DNA from: Streptomyces bikiniensis
GTDB taxonomy: Bacteria; Actinomycetota; Actinomycetes; Streptomycetales; Streptomycetaceae
Assembly: GCA_000716465.1 (NCBI GenBank)
Contig: JNWL01000059.1
Span: 1-32,822 of the forward strand
Length of the DNA stretch: 32,822 nt
Direction: 5' to 3'
Shown: positions 23,195 to 30,887 of the stretch, one piece after another
How the letters are laid out: each line of letters opens with the position of its first letter
How positions within the stretch are numbered: the first letter of the stretch is position 1
Notes under the pieces: generated by a model
Database searches by the model: none
Told to the model about the DNA's origin: nothing
Seen by the model: only the letters and a program-made list of their open reading frames with translations
Made by a program: the position numbers and the translations under genes

Positions 23195-23911
23195 TCACGC
23201 TCCGGCCGGAACGGCGTCGCTCCACACCGTGCCGTGCAGCGCCTCGGCGTCGACGGCTCGGACCAGGGTCTCGTCGATCTCCGCGAGGGAGTCCACGAGG
23301 TGCCGCACGCCGGCCGCGCGCATCAACTGCCGCTGGAAGCTGTGCACGAAGGTGCTGGGGTGGCCGATGAAGGGGACGTCGAGGTCCCGGGCGGCCTCGG
23401 CCACGCGGGCCACGTCGTCGACGAAGAGCGCCTCCCCGTGTTCGAGGCCGAAGACCTCGGTGGTGATCTCGTGGATCCCGGGGCGGAAGTCGTTGGTGCA
23501 CACGTAGCGGGGTCCGTCGAACAGGTCCGCCCACTCCCCGAGGAACCGGTCGAAGTGCGGGGCGGGAAGCCCTCCGTAGCAGACGGTCCGCAGGCCGAGC
23601 GCCCGCAGCCGCCGTACGAGGTCGATCGCGCCGTCCATGACGGCGACCGGGTGGTCGACGAGGTAGGCGTCGCGCTCGGCGAAGTAGGCGGCGAGGGCCT
23701 CCTCCCCGCTGAGGGACTGCGGCACGGCGGCGGCCATGTTGCGGCCGGCCACGTGCTGGGGCTGCGAGAACACCGCGCGCTCGGTCTCGGCGGTGTAGGT
23801 GCCGCCCCGCCCGACGACGAAGGCGTGGATCACGGGGCTGAAGGTGTCGTTGAGCAGGACGCCGTCGATGTTGAGGGCGGCCAGCCGAAGTCGGCCGAGG
23901 CTGTGGCGCAT
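23195..23911 (-). CDS. HAD-like protein of butyrolactone cassette, altered nucleophile
   Basis: A 238-aa HAD-superfamily protein. The start ATG 23911 follows GGGAGGACCC; the open frame upstream of it has no good ribosome site. Motif I reads LNIDGVLLND: the residue that is the aspartate nucleophile in HAD phosphatases is Asn, while the second Asp is kept. Motif IV is LFVDDVARV and a cap insert is visible. Butyrolactone synthesis by AfsA gives a phosphorylated butenolide that needs a phosphatase, so this is a candidate, but the Asn makes ordinary phosphoaspartate chemistry doubtful. It could bind a ligand, use another residue or have a structural role. It lies between the receptor and the SDR and is headed by a 14-bp tandem array. 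Confidence 0.75.
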   Translation of the reverse strand: MRHSLGRLRLAALNIDGVLLNDTFSPVIHAFVVGRGGTYTAETERAVFSQPQHVAGRNMAAAVPQSLSGEEALAAYFAERDAYLVDHPVAVMDGAIDLVRRLRALGLRTVCYGGLPAPHFDRFLGEWADLFDGPRYVCTNDFRPGIHEITTEVFGLEHGEALFVDDVARVAEAARDLDVPFIGHPSTFVHSFQRQLMRAAGVRHLVDSLAEIDETLVRAVDAEALHGTVWSDAVPAGA

Positions 23912-23998
23912 GGGTCCTCCCAGGGACGAACGGGCACGTGAACACGGCATGGTGGTGCGCGACGGCGGCATCCTCGGCGCCGGTGAAACGAAAGGGGC

Positions 23999-24068
23999 GG
24001 TACGGAACCGGTGGTAAGGGACGGGTGGTACGGAACCGGCCGTACGGAACCGGTGGTACGGGTCGGGG
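23999..24068. repeat. Five 14-bp tandem units upstream of the HAD-like gene
   Basis: Five adjacent 14-bp units, consensus GGTACGGAACCGGT, start at 23999, 24013, 24027, 24041 and 24055. Units 1, 3 and 4 differ by one or two bases; 2 and 5 are more drifted. Each good copy contains the dyad ACCGGT with a GGAACCGG core, which resembles the AACCGG part of known butyrolactone-receptor sites. They lie about 90-160 bp upstream of the HAD-like ATG and just after the receptor gene. Confidence 0.85.
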
Positions 24069-24083
24069 CACGGCCCCGGGGCG

Positions 24084-24713
24084 TCAGCCGACGAGGCTCC
24101 TCAGCCGCTCGTGGCTGACCTCGGTGCGGGAGACGATCGCGGGCACGGCGACCCCGGGCAGCAGCAGGCGCCACATCCGGATGGTGCGGTCGGTCAGGTC
24201 CTTCCTGCCGCTGGCCACGGCGGAGAACATCTGCATGCCCGTACACGCCTCGGTGACGAACTCGCCCAGCTCCTCGGGCGACACCCCCGCCTGCAGCTCC
24301 CCCCTGTCCTGCGCCGCGCGCAGGCAGTCGGCCATGATGCCCGCCCAGGCCTGGTAGGGCGTCGCGTCGGAGGTGCCGAAGCTGGCCTGCTCCCCCGTCA
24401 GCCGGACGCCGGCCCGCAGGAGCGGGTCGACCTGGAGCAGGTGCGACCAGGACAGGGTGATGTCCACCAGCCGCTGGAGCCCCTCGGACCGCAGCCCGGG
24501 GACGATGGTGTCGGGCTGCGCGTTCATCACCGCGCGCGCCAGGCCCTCCTTGGAGTCGAAGTGGAAGTACAGGGCGCCCGTGGTGAGTCCGGCCCGCTTC
24601 AGGATCAGGTTGACGCTCGCACCGGCGTAGCCGAGCTCGTCGAAGGTCTCGGCCGCCGCGCGGAGGATCGCCTCACGCGTCTGAACAGCCCGCTCCTGCT
24701 TGGGACCTGCCAC
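24084..24713 (-). CDS. Gamma-butyrolactone receptor, TetR family (ScbR/ArpA type)
   Basis: A 209-aa TetR-family receptor with the diagnostic start KQERAVQTREAILRAAAETFDELGYAGASVN, then GLTTGALYFHFDSKEGLARAV. The ligand domain has SWSHLLQVDPLLRAGVRLTGEQ and the conserved ligand-pocket tryptophan in YQAWAGIM, as in true receptors (ArpA, ScbR, CprB). Such proteins repress their own gene, the AfsA-type synthase and cluster activators, and leave DNA when the butyrolactone accumulates. GTG 24713 follows GGAGGG by 9 bases. It is divergent from the AfsA gene, the standard arrangement. A likely autoregulatory site overlaps its promoter at 24736-24757. Compared with the TetR protein at 1512-2132 this one has the features of a genuine signal receptor. 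Confidence 0.92.
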   Translation of the reverse strand: MAGPKQERAVQTREAILRAAAETFDELGYAGASVNLILKRAGLTTGALYFHFDSKEGLARAVMNAQPDTIVPGLRSEGLQRLVDITLSWSHLLQVDPLLRAGVRLTGEQASFGTSDATPYQAWAGIMADCLRAAQDRGELQAGVSPEELGEFVTEACTGMQMFSAVASGRKDLTDRTIRMWRLLLPGVAVPAIVSRTEVSHERLRSLVG

Positions 24714-24998
24714 GACCTCACACCCTCCAGAAAAACGGAACGACTCTTATGTTACCGAGCCGAAGCACGCCGTTGACAACCCCCATCCGACGCCCGCCAT
24801 CACCCCACACCCCTCCCCACCAGCAAAAATCCACCCGAATCACCCTTCAAACCCACCGGTTTGCCGAATCTTTACTTTCAAAAAAAGAGAGCACTCTTTA
24901 GGTTTATCGCGGAACGGGCGGGGGGCTACCGGTTCCGCCACCCACCCCTGTCCGGACCGTCTTCGTTTTCGACGTACGAGACGTACCAGGGGGACAGC
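24714..24998. promoter_or_regulatory. Divergent receptor/AfsA promoter region with ARE-like palindromes
   Basis: Two candidate receptor sites are visible. CGGAAC (24736-24741) and GTTACCG (24751-24757) form a 22-bp dyad over a possible receptor -10 (TAACAT on the minus strand, with TTGTCA 19 bases upstream). CAAACC (24848-24853) and GGTTTG (24858-24863) form a 16-bp dyad with a 4-base centre on the AfsA side. A third dyad, AAAGAG/CTCTTT, lies at about 24885-24900. Their lengths and cores fit butyrolactone autoregulatory elements. The stretch 24830-24910 is the most AT-rich of the left 26 kb. Confidence 0.6.
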
Positions 24999-25946
24999 AT
25001 GCTCACGAGCACACCGCCGAGGACGCGCGAACCGCAGCCTCGAAGCCGACCGGTGTCGGCGGCCGAGGTGCACAAGACGGACGTGGACGAACTGCTCCTC
25101 ACCGGCCGGCGTCCGATCGGAGCCGACCGGTTCGAGGTCTCCGCGCGGTGGCCCGCGGACCACCGCTTCTACGGCGGGGCGCGCGGCTCCCGCGACCCGC
25201 TGCTGCTGATCGAGTGCGTGCGCCAGACGATCCCGATGCTCTGCCACACCGCGTACGACGTGCCGTTCGGTTTCCGGCAGGCCTGGGAGGACCTGCACTT
25301 CCGCTTCCAGCCGTCGGCGCTCCGGGCCGCCGGCGCCCCGTCCGCGATCGAGCTGGACGTCACCTGCACCGACGTCGTACGCCGCGGCTCCCGCCTCGCG
25401 GGCATGACCATGGACGTCCGGGCATCCCTGGGCGGCGCCACCGTCGCCCACGTGCGGACCCGGTTCTCCAACCAGTCCCCGGCGGTCTACCGGCGGCTGC
25501 GCGGCCCGTACGCGGACCTGACCGCGGCCCACGCCCGCGCCCTGCCGCCGGGCCGCCCGATCGATCCCCGCCTCGTCGGCCGCGAGCGGTCCGAGGACGT
25601 CGTCCTGTCCTCCGCCGGCGCACCGGGCCACTGGTACCTGCGGTCGGACCTCGGGCACCCGGTGCTCTTCGACCATCCCGTCGACCACGCCCCGGGCATG
25701 CTGCTCCTCGAAGCGGCACGCCAGGCGGCCCTGACCCGGTCCCCGCAACCGGCCACCGTGGTGGCGATGAAGACCCTCTTCATCCGCTACGCCGAGTTCG
25801 ACACCCCGTGCCTCGTCAAGGCCACGCCCCTCACGGCGAGTCCGGGAACCCCGGAGGGCACCCGGGTCACCCTGATCTCGATGGAACAGAACGGCGGCTC
25901 CGTCTTCGGCGCCGAAGTGACCACCCACCCCCTCCCGCCCGCCTGA
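24999..25946 (+). CDS. AfsA-family gamma-butyrolactone synthase
   Basis: A 315-aa AfsA/ScbA homologue made of two AfsA hot-dog repeats. The first has VHKTDVDELLLTGRRPIGADRF, WPADHRFYGG and LLLIECVRQTIPMLCHTAYDVP; the second has DHPVDHAPGMLLLEAARQA. The HKT start and the two E-x-x-R/Q blocks (IECVRQ, LEAARQ) are the family hallmarks, including the Glu and Arg thought to be catalytic. The enzyme joins a beta-ketoacyl-ACP to dihydroxyacetone phosphate, the first step of butyrolactone signal synthesis. ATG 24999 follows AGGGGGAC; the open frame starts earlier but that part has no coding look. It is divergent from the receptor gene and controlled by the sites between them. A strong terminator follows at 26021-26058. 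Confidence 0.93.
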   Translation: MLTSTPPRTREPQPRSRPVSAAEVHKTDVDELLLTGRRPIGADRFEVSARWPADHRFYGGARGSRDPLLLIECVRQTIPMLCHTAYDVPFGFRQAWEDLHFRFQPSALRAAGAPSAIELDVTCTDVVRRGSRLAGMTMDVRASLGGATVAHVRTRFSNQSPAVYRRLRGPYADLTAAHARALPPGRPIDPRLVGRERSEDVVLSSAGAPGHWYLRSDLGHPVLFDHPVDHAPGMLLLEAARQAALTRSPQPATVVAMKTLFIRYAEFDTPCLVKATPLTASPGTPEGTRVTLISMEQNGGSVFGAEVTTHPLPPA

Positions 25947-26300
25947 GACCCACCGCACCCGTGGTTCCCACGGCCCCCGTCCGCCACGCCGTCAGCGGTC
26001 GGCCGGCCCTCCGGTCCCCCGCGCCCGCTCCGCCCGCTCCGACGGGCGGGGCGGGCGCGGCAGGCGACCACCGGTGGCGGCGCTCGCCCGACGACGCCTC
26101 CACAGTCCCGCGAGCCGTCCCGGGGGACGCGGCCCCCGGCCGGACGCCCATCCGCTACCCTGTTCCCTGGTCGGCCGTCGACACGGCTCCTGCGGGCGGC
26201 GATGCCACTCGGCGAGATCCGTTTCGCGTCCGACCACCGGGCCCGGCCTCCTCGCCGAAGATCCGTCCCTGGATCTCCTCCGAGGTCCCGCCGAGCCCCC
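25947..26300. other. 354-bp gap between AfsA gene and tRNA-Arg
   Basis: No gene is credible here. It holds the terminator at 26021-26058 and presumably the tRNA promoter. TACCCT near 26155 could be a -10 box, but I see no matching -35, and it lies about 140 bp before the tRNA. Confidence 0.5.
26021..26058 (+). terminator. Terminator hairpin after AfsA gene
   Basis: GCGCCCGCTCCGCCCG (26021-26036) pairs with 26043-26058 over 16 positions with a single G-T wobble and a 6-base loop. It lies 75 bp after the AfsA stop and before the tRNA gene, with no T-run. Confidence 0.7.
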
Positions 26301-26373
26301 GCCTTCGTAGCTCAGGGGATAGAGCACCGCTCTCCTAAAGCGGGTGTCGCAGGTTCGAATCCTGCCGGGGGCA
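26301..26373 (+). tRNA. tRNA-Arg (anticodon CCT)
   Basis: A 73-base cloverleaf. Acceptor GCCTTCG pairs with CGGGGGC with two G-T wobbles. The D arm has AGCTCAGGGGATAGAGC. The anticodon stem CCGCT/AGCGG holds loop CTCCTAA (anticodon CCT at 26334-26336). The T arm is GCAGGTTCGAATCCTGC, and the discriminator is A. CCA is not encoded, as usual in actinomycetes. It reads AGG codons. Its 3' half is the likely integration site of the adjacent element. Confidence 0.95.
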
Positions 26374-26391
26374 CTAGACGTATGGCCCTGA

Positions 26392-26410
26392 CCTGGGGTT
26401 TCTCCCCAGG
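26392..26410. other. 7-bp inverted repeat beside the attachment site
   Basis: CCTGGGG and CCCCAGG flank a TTTCT loop, 19 bp after the tRNA end and just beyond the integrase stop. Such arms next to a tRNA attachment core could be integrase-binding sites or part of a short terminator. Confidence 0.4.
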
Positions 26411-26418
26411 GAAGGGGC

Positions 26419-28031
26419 CTACTCGGCCCCGGACGTCCCGTCCGGGGCCGTTTGCGTGTGCGCTGCGTGAGCGGACGGGTCGGCAGCCCCCGAAATAACC
26501 CCCAACCGATCAGCACCATCCGGCACATCGCGAGGGGCGCGTGCACGCGGGACGAGACGGGCCGCAGCCTCGGCAATCGCAAGATCCGCTTCGGGAAGCA
26601 GGCTCGTGTACGTGTCCGCCGTGATGGTGATCGAGGAGTGGCCGAGCATCTCCTGGATGTCCTTCAGGTCGGCGCCGGCCGCGTGGGCGAGGGTCGCCGC
26701 GCCGTGGCGCAGGTCGTGGAGCCGGACCGGCGGGAGGCCGATCTCCTCGCACAGCTCGATGAAGCGGCGGGTGACGTTGGCGGGGTGGAGCAGTTCCCCG
26801 TTCTCCCGCGTGAAGACACGGCCGGTCTCCACCCAGGCGGTCCCCCACTTCTCACGCTCCTCGCCCTGCCGAGCGCGGTGCCGGCGCAGGACCTCGACCG
26901 TGTCCGCGTCCAGGGCGATGGTGCGCGCACCCGCGTCGGTCTTGGGGTCGTCCTCGTAGACCTCCCAGCCGTCGACGACGAGCTGCTTGGCGACGGTGAT
27001 GAGACCCGCGTCCAGGTGGGTGTCGGTCCATTTCTGCCCGCACGCCTCCCCACGCCGGAGCCCGCGGAACGCGATGAGGTGGAACAGGGCGTACAGACGG
27101 TCGTCCGCCGCGTGGTCGAGGAAGAGGCCGGTATGCTCCGGCGTCCAAACCATGACGGACGAGGACTTCTCGCCGGTGCGCTGCCAGTGCAGGACCCGTT
27201 CCTCGGTCCACACGAGCGCCTTGGGCCGCTTGCCTGCTTCCAGTTCGACGTGAGCGGCCGGATTGAAGGTGATCAACTGCTGCGCGATCGCGGAGTTCAG
27301 AGCGGCGCGCAGGGTGGATCGGACGCGCTGGCGCGTCGCCGGCCCGACGATGCGGCGGTACGGCTCCATGTCGGCGATGGCCGCCTTCATCGCCTTACGC
27401 CGAGCGCGCGGCTCGCGCCCTTCCACGGGATACGGGCCAGGTCCTCGAACGCCTTGCGCCGGGCGGCGTTGCCCTCGGCGATCTCGACGTTGCCCTCCGC
27501 GATGGCCTCGAACATCTCCGAGAGATGAGAGACGCGAAGGCGGTCGAGTCGCAGGTGACCGATGCGCGGCTTGAGGTGGACGCGGATGTTGCTCTCGTCG
27601 CGGCTGATGGCGCTCTGCCGCCCCTTCTTGCCGGCCAGCCACATGTCCAGCCACTCACCGACGGTGAGCCTGCTGATCAGGTCCAGGCCGTGGCTGAGGC
27701 GGCGCCGGGTCGACTCGATGTTCGGCAGCGGCGCCTTCTCGGCGGCCACGGTCTCCAGAAGCTCGGCGATCCGGGCCAGGGCCTCGGCATCGTCGGACTC
27801 GGCGAGCCCCAGGAGGGCCCGCACGTGGTCGAGATCGGCCTGAGCCTCCTTGAGGGTCTCGTAGCCGGCGCGGCTGAAGGAGCGGCGGGTGCCGTCCTCA
27901 CGAGGGGGAAGCTCCTGGCGTATGGAGTAGGAGCCGTGCTTGCGGCTGGAGAGCTTGGGGCAGCTCTTGCCGAGCGGCTTGCCGGTCTTCGGGTCACGGC
28001 AGTAGCAACGGCGGTGGGTGGAGCCCTTCAA
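26419..28031 (-). pseudogene. Tyrosine-type integrase, broken by a one-base frameshift
   Basis: The N-terminal 204 or so codons start at TTG 28031 (overlapping the XRE stop as TTGA) with a zinc-ribbon-like CYCRDPKTGKPLGKSCPK, an arm-type DNA-binding part and a core-binding part (LTVGEWLDMWLAGK). The frame ends with RIPWKGASRALGVRR. The catalytic half lies in another frame to 26419: Arg in RGLRRGEACG, LHDLRHGAATL, GHSSITITADTYT with the nucleophile Tyr. Joining the frames at the three-G run opposite 27418-27420 gives WKGREPRARRKAMKAAI, a normal integrase join, so one G seems to be missing. The repaired protein would be about 537 aa. All catalytic residues are intact, so the break is recent, a sequencing error, or a -1 frameshift site. 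Confidence 0.85.
26424..26450. terminator. Hairpin with 11-bp stem at the integrase 3' end
   Basis: CGGCCCCGGAC (26424-26434) pairs perfectly with 26440-26450 across GTCCC and is followed by TTTGCG on the plus strand. It lies 50 bp after the tRNA, inside the last codons of the integrase on the other strand. It probably ends tRNA transcription. Confidence 0.6.
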
Positions 28032-28711
28032 AGGCGTTCCTCCGGGGTGGTGTTGGGATCTGTGTCGGGTGGGTCGACATCACCCAGTGCGGGTGGCAGG
28101 TCTGGCGGGGTGGCTCCCTCGTCTCGGATGTCCCGGCGGAGGTGCCGGAGGTTGTACTTGGCGGAGATGGCCTGGTCGGCGTATTCGGCCCGCCTGCGTT
28201 CGGCTTCTTCCTGCTGGGCGCGGCTGGTGGCCGTCTTGGCGGCGAACCGTGCCCGTTCTTCCTCTTCGAGCGCGGCGAGCGCGGTGCGCGTGAGTCTGGC
28301 GTGAAGCTCGAAGTCGGGGACCATGCCCGCGTCGCGTTCGGGCACCTCCTGTTCGCCGGTGAAGCGCCGTAGGGCATCCCAGGTGGGGACGAGCCTCTGG
28401 AACGGGAGCTCCTGGGTCTGATCGACGTACCCGACCGGGAAGATCAGGCAGACCGGGTACGTCTCCAGGGCTGCGGCCAGCACGATGACGTCCACCAGCG
28501 GCAGGGTGGCCCGGCGTCCGGACTCCATGTTGGCGATCACATTGCGCGGGATCGGGTGCCCGAGCTGCTCGCACTGGTCGGCGAGGTCCTGTGCGCTCCA
28601 TCCCATCTCCTTTCTCCGTCGCCGGACCTCGCCGGCCACGTTGGCCTTGATCCGGTCCACCCACTCGGGGAAGTCGTCGTCCTCTTCATCATCGAAACCA
28701 CGTTGTGTCAT
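28028..28711 (-). CDS. XRE-family regulator of the mobile element
   Basis: A 227-aa protein with an XRE helix-turn-helix at about residues 22-78 (VRRRRKEMGWSAQDLADQCEQLG ... RNVIANMESGRRATLPLVDVIVLAAAL). The rest is a Glu/Arg-rich helical region (ALAALEEEERARFAAKTATSRAQQEEAERRRAEYADQ cut by no domain I recognise) and a Pro/Asp-rich tail. It begins with an acidic stretch (FDDEEDDDFPEW). ATG 28711 has no clear ribosome site; TACTGT about 10 bases upstream could be a -10 box, so the mRNA may be leaderless. It overlaps the integrase start by TTGA, so regulator and integrase are one operon. It is probably the repressor that decides between integrated and excised states, acting in the 28712-28805 gap. 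Confidence 0.8.
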   Translation of the reverse strand: MTQRGFDDEEDDDFPEWVDRIKANVAGEVRRRRKEMGWSAQDLADQCEQLGHPIPRNVIANMESGRRATLPLVDVIVLAAALETYPVCLIFPVGYVDQTQELPFQRLVPTWDALRRFTGEQEVPERDAGMVPDFELHARLTRTALAALEEEERARFAAKTATSRAQQEEAERRRAEYADQAISAKYNLRHLRRDIRDEGATPPDLPPALGDVDPPDTDPNTTPEERL

Positions 28712-28805
28712 GCAGACACAGTAGCTCGCTCATGATGGTTCCTAGCCGCCTGGAGCCGGACATGTTGGGCATGTTCGCCGAGGGCTGTGACGAAAGGAGC
28801 GCCGC
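28712..28805. promoter_or_regulatory. Divergent XRE/excisionase promoter with CATGTT repeats
   Basis: CATGTT occurs at 28761-28766 and 28770-28775, separated by GGG, and each contains the dyad CATG. The gap lies between the XRE regulator (-) and the excisionase-like gene (+), where the element's control site is expected. Assignment to the XRE protein is inference. Confidence 0.45.
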
Positions 28806-29036
28806 GTGCGCGATGAGGTGACGGCCGAGCAGGCGAAGGGCATGACTCGCGAGGAACTGCTGGCCCTTCCTGTTGCCGTTGACCTGGACACGGGCAACCG
28901 TGCACTGGGCCTCGGGCGGAGCAAGGGTTACGAGCTGGCCAAGCGGGGCGAGTACCCGTGCAAGGTCCTGCGCCTGGGCAAGGCGTACCGCGTGGTGACC
29001 GCAGATCTGCTCAATCTGCTGGGGCTGGCCGCGTGA
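28806..29036 (+). CDS. Excisionase-like small HTH protein
   Basis: A 76-aa protein with a MerR/Xis-type helix-turn-helix: LLALPVAVDLDTGNRALGLG, then RSKGYELAKRGEYPCKVLRLGKAYRVVTADLLNLLGL. The pattern (enter the helix with a YELAKRGEYP motif, then a strand ending in a basic residue, then a short helix) is that of element excisionases, which bend DNA at the attachment site and steer the integrase towards excision. GTG 28806 follows AAGGAG by 6 bases. It is divergent from the XRE regulator and is the first gene of the rightward set. Related proteins sometimes act as plain regulators. Confidence 0.8.
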   Translation: MRDEVTAEQAKGMTREELLALPVAVDLDTGNRALGLGRSKGYELAKRGEYPCKVLRLGKAYRVVTADLLNLLGLAA

Positions 29037-29157
29037 GGGCGAAGCAACATAGCAGGTGGTTCTGCGCTGAGCTGACACAGATGCGCTGGACTGTGGCCAG
29101 GCGTGGACGTACTGTCCGTGTTCCCTCGCGGTGGCCTGCTGCCCGCGAGAAGGGAAT

Positions 29158-29187
29158 GGGCCCCCGGCGGTGCGACGCCGGAGGCCC
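29158..29187. terminator. 12-bp hairpin between excisionase and DUF3631 gene
   Basis: 29158-29169 pairs with 29176-29187 over 12 positions with one C-A mismatch and a 6-base loop. It lies 121 bp after the excisionase stop and 82 bp before the next start, and could be a terminator or attenuator. The surrounding 29037-29269 gap shows no credible gene. Confidence 0.5.
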
Positions 29188-29269
29188 GAGCAACCCCGAA
29201 CGGCCCTGGAAGAACCAACCCGGCGGCAAGGGCGTGCGAGCCCGCCACCGCCAGACGAGGAGCTGCCCT

Positions 29270-30538
29270 GTGGAACACCCCGAACCCCAGCCCTATTCCA
29301 ACCCCGACAAGCCCGTGTGGCCGCCGGTCCCCGTCCCTGGCAAGCCCGGCGAGTACATCGGTCAGGCTTCTGCCGCCGACGGCGTCGAAGGCGCCGTGGC
29401 GGACGAGCCTGCCGAGGAGACGGAACCGGACCCTGAGCCGACCGCAGGATCGTCCCTGCTGGACGAACTGCGTCGGCAGATAGCGAAGTTCGTGATCCTG
29501 CCCTCGGAGCAGGCGCTCGACGCGGTCACCTTGTGGGTGGCGGCGACGCATCTGCAGCCCGCGTGGCAGCATGCCCCGCGCCTGGCGGTGGTGGGCCCGG
29601 CGAAGCGGTGCGGCAAGTCGCGGCTGCTTGACGTGCTGACCGAGACGGTCCACGAGCCGATGCTCACCATCAACACCACGCCGGCGGCGGTCTTCCGCTC
29701 CATCACCGAGGAACCGCCCACGCTCCTCGTGGACGAGGCGGACACGATCTTCGGCACGCCGAAGCAGGCCGAGAAGAACGAGGAGATGCGCGGCCTGCTG
29801 AACGCCGGCCACCAGCGCAACCGCTACGTGACCCGGGTGGTCGGCAACGACCACACACCCCACCGGTTCGCGACCTTCGCCATGGCGGCCATCGCCGGGA
29901 TCGGCGACCTGCCTGACACGATCATGGACCGGTCGGTGGTCATCCGCATGCGCCGGCGGGCGGAAGGCGAGACCGTCCGTCCCTTCCGGTCACGTCGGGA
30001 CATCCCGTCCCTCCACGACCTGCGCAACCGCATCGCCACCTGGGCGAGGCCCCTGCTGGACGAGGCCGCCGACCTCGAACCGACGATGCCGGTCGAGGAC
30101 CGGGCGGCCGACACCTGGGAACCGCTCGTCATCGTCGCCGACCTCGCGGCCGGGACCTGGCCGAGCCGAGCCCGTACCGCGTGCGAGCAGATGGTCGCCG
30201 CCGAGACGGCGGCCGAGGAGGACCACCCCAGCGGGGCCCGCATCCTGGCCGACATCCGGCGCGTCTTCGTCGCCCAGCGCGAGGTCGACAGCCTCTCCAC
30301 GGAGGAGCTCATCCACCACCTGCGCCAGGACCCGGAGAGCCCATGGGCCGAGTGGGGGCGCAGCGGGCTGAGCCCGCGAGACCTCGGCTCGATGCTCCGG
30401 CAGTTCGGCGTCAAGCCCGGAAACGTCCGCATGGTCGACGGAACCCAGCGCAAGGGCTACATGCGCAACAAGTTCCTCGACCCCTGGCGCCGCTACTGCC
30501 CGGCCGTCCACCCGGTCGACGCCGCACCCCAGGGCTGA
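29270..30538 (+). CDS. DUF3631-domain ATPase of the mobile element
   Basis: A 422-aa protein with a P-loop domain: Walker A LAVVGPAKRCGKSRLLDVL and Walker B TLLVDEADTIFG. After these come NAGHQRNRYVTRV and DRSVVIRMRRR, then the C-terminal DUF3631 part (LHDLRNRIATWARPL ... GMSPRD-like SGLSPRDLGSMLRQFGV). The first 70 residues are Pro/Glu-rich and probably disordered. GTG 29270 is chosen because GAGGAG lies 7 bases upstream; the open frame extends left to 28958 but overlaps the excisionase gene and has no ribosome site. DUF3631 proteins are common in actinomycete mobile elements and phages, and resemble the DNA-helicase half of replication proteins. A role in element replication is likely but not shown. 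Confidence 0.8.
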   Translation: MEHPEPQPYSNPDKPVWPPVPVPGKPGEYIGQASAADGVEGAVADEPAEETEPDPEPTAGSSLLDELRRQIAKFVILPSEQALDAVTLWVAATHLQPAWQHAPRLAVVGPAKRCGKSRLLDVLTETVHEPMLTINTTPAAVFRSITEEPPTLLVDEADTIFGTPKQAEKNEEMRGLLNAGHQRNRYVTRVVGNDHTPHRFATFAMAAIAGIGDLPDTIMDRSVVIRMRRRAEGETVRPFRSRRDIPSLHDLRNRIATWARPLLDEAADLEPTMPVEDRAADTWEPLVIVADLAAGTWPSRARTACEQMVAAETAAEEDHPSGARILADIRRVFVAQREVDSLSTEELIHHLRQDPESPWAEWGRSGLSPRDLGSMLRQFGVKPGNVRMVDGTQRKGYMRNKFLDPWRRYCPAVHPVDAAPQG

Positions 30539-30887
30539 CCCCGCCCCGCCCCCGCTGGTTGCCGTCCTTGCCGTCCCTGCCGTGATCGCGCAGGTCAGAA
30601 GGCATACGCGTAAGACGGCAACCGGGCCCAAGACGGCAACACGATCACGACCGACCGTGTGGAGCGCGGGACGTCGCCCGCATCCGTCTCGTGCCGTCCC
30701 ACTCGTACGCGCCGTATCGCCGCAGGTCACCGGTCATGAGGCCAAGACGGAAGGCCGACCCGTGCCGTCCCCACCAGGGCGGCCAAGACGGACACCTACC
30801 AGGTCTGCCGTACCGGCCCTCACCTGCGCTTGCAACGGCCAAGACGCCCAAGACGCTTCACACCACCACCCCAAGGAGTACTCCCGC
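30539..30887. other. 349-bp non-coding region with repeated AAGACGG (iteron-like)
   Basis: Six direct copies of AAGACG, most as CCAAGACGG, start at 30612, 30630, 30744, 30785, 30841 and 30850. Upstream, inverted copies (TGCCGTCC) occur near 30560, 30568 and 30578, and again near 30692 and 30761. GGTTGCCGTC (30557-30566) is the exact inverse of GACGGCAACC (30614-30623). No gene is credible here. Clustered direct repeats next to an ATPase gene look like a replication origin or a multi-site operator. Confidence 0.6.

Noticed and set aside
28958..29269. Longer N-terminus for the DUF3631 protein
   Set aside because: It would overlap the excisionase gene, has no ribosome site and looks non-coding; GTG 29270 has a good one.
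30582..30887. Longer N-terminus for the DUF2637 protein
   Set aside because: The frame crosses the AAGACGG repeat region and lacks coding character; TTG 30888 follows AAGGAG at a normal distance.
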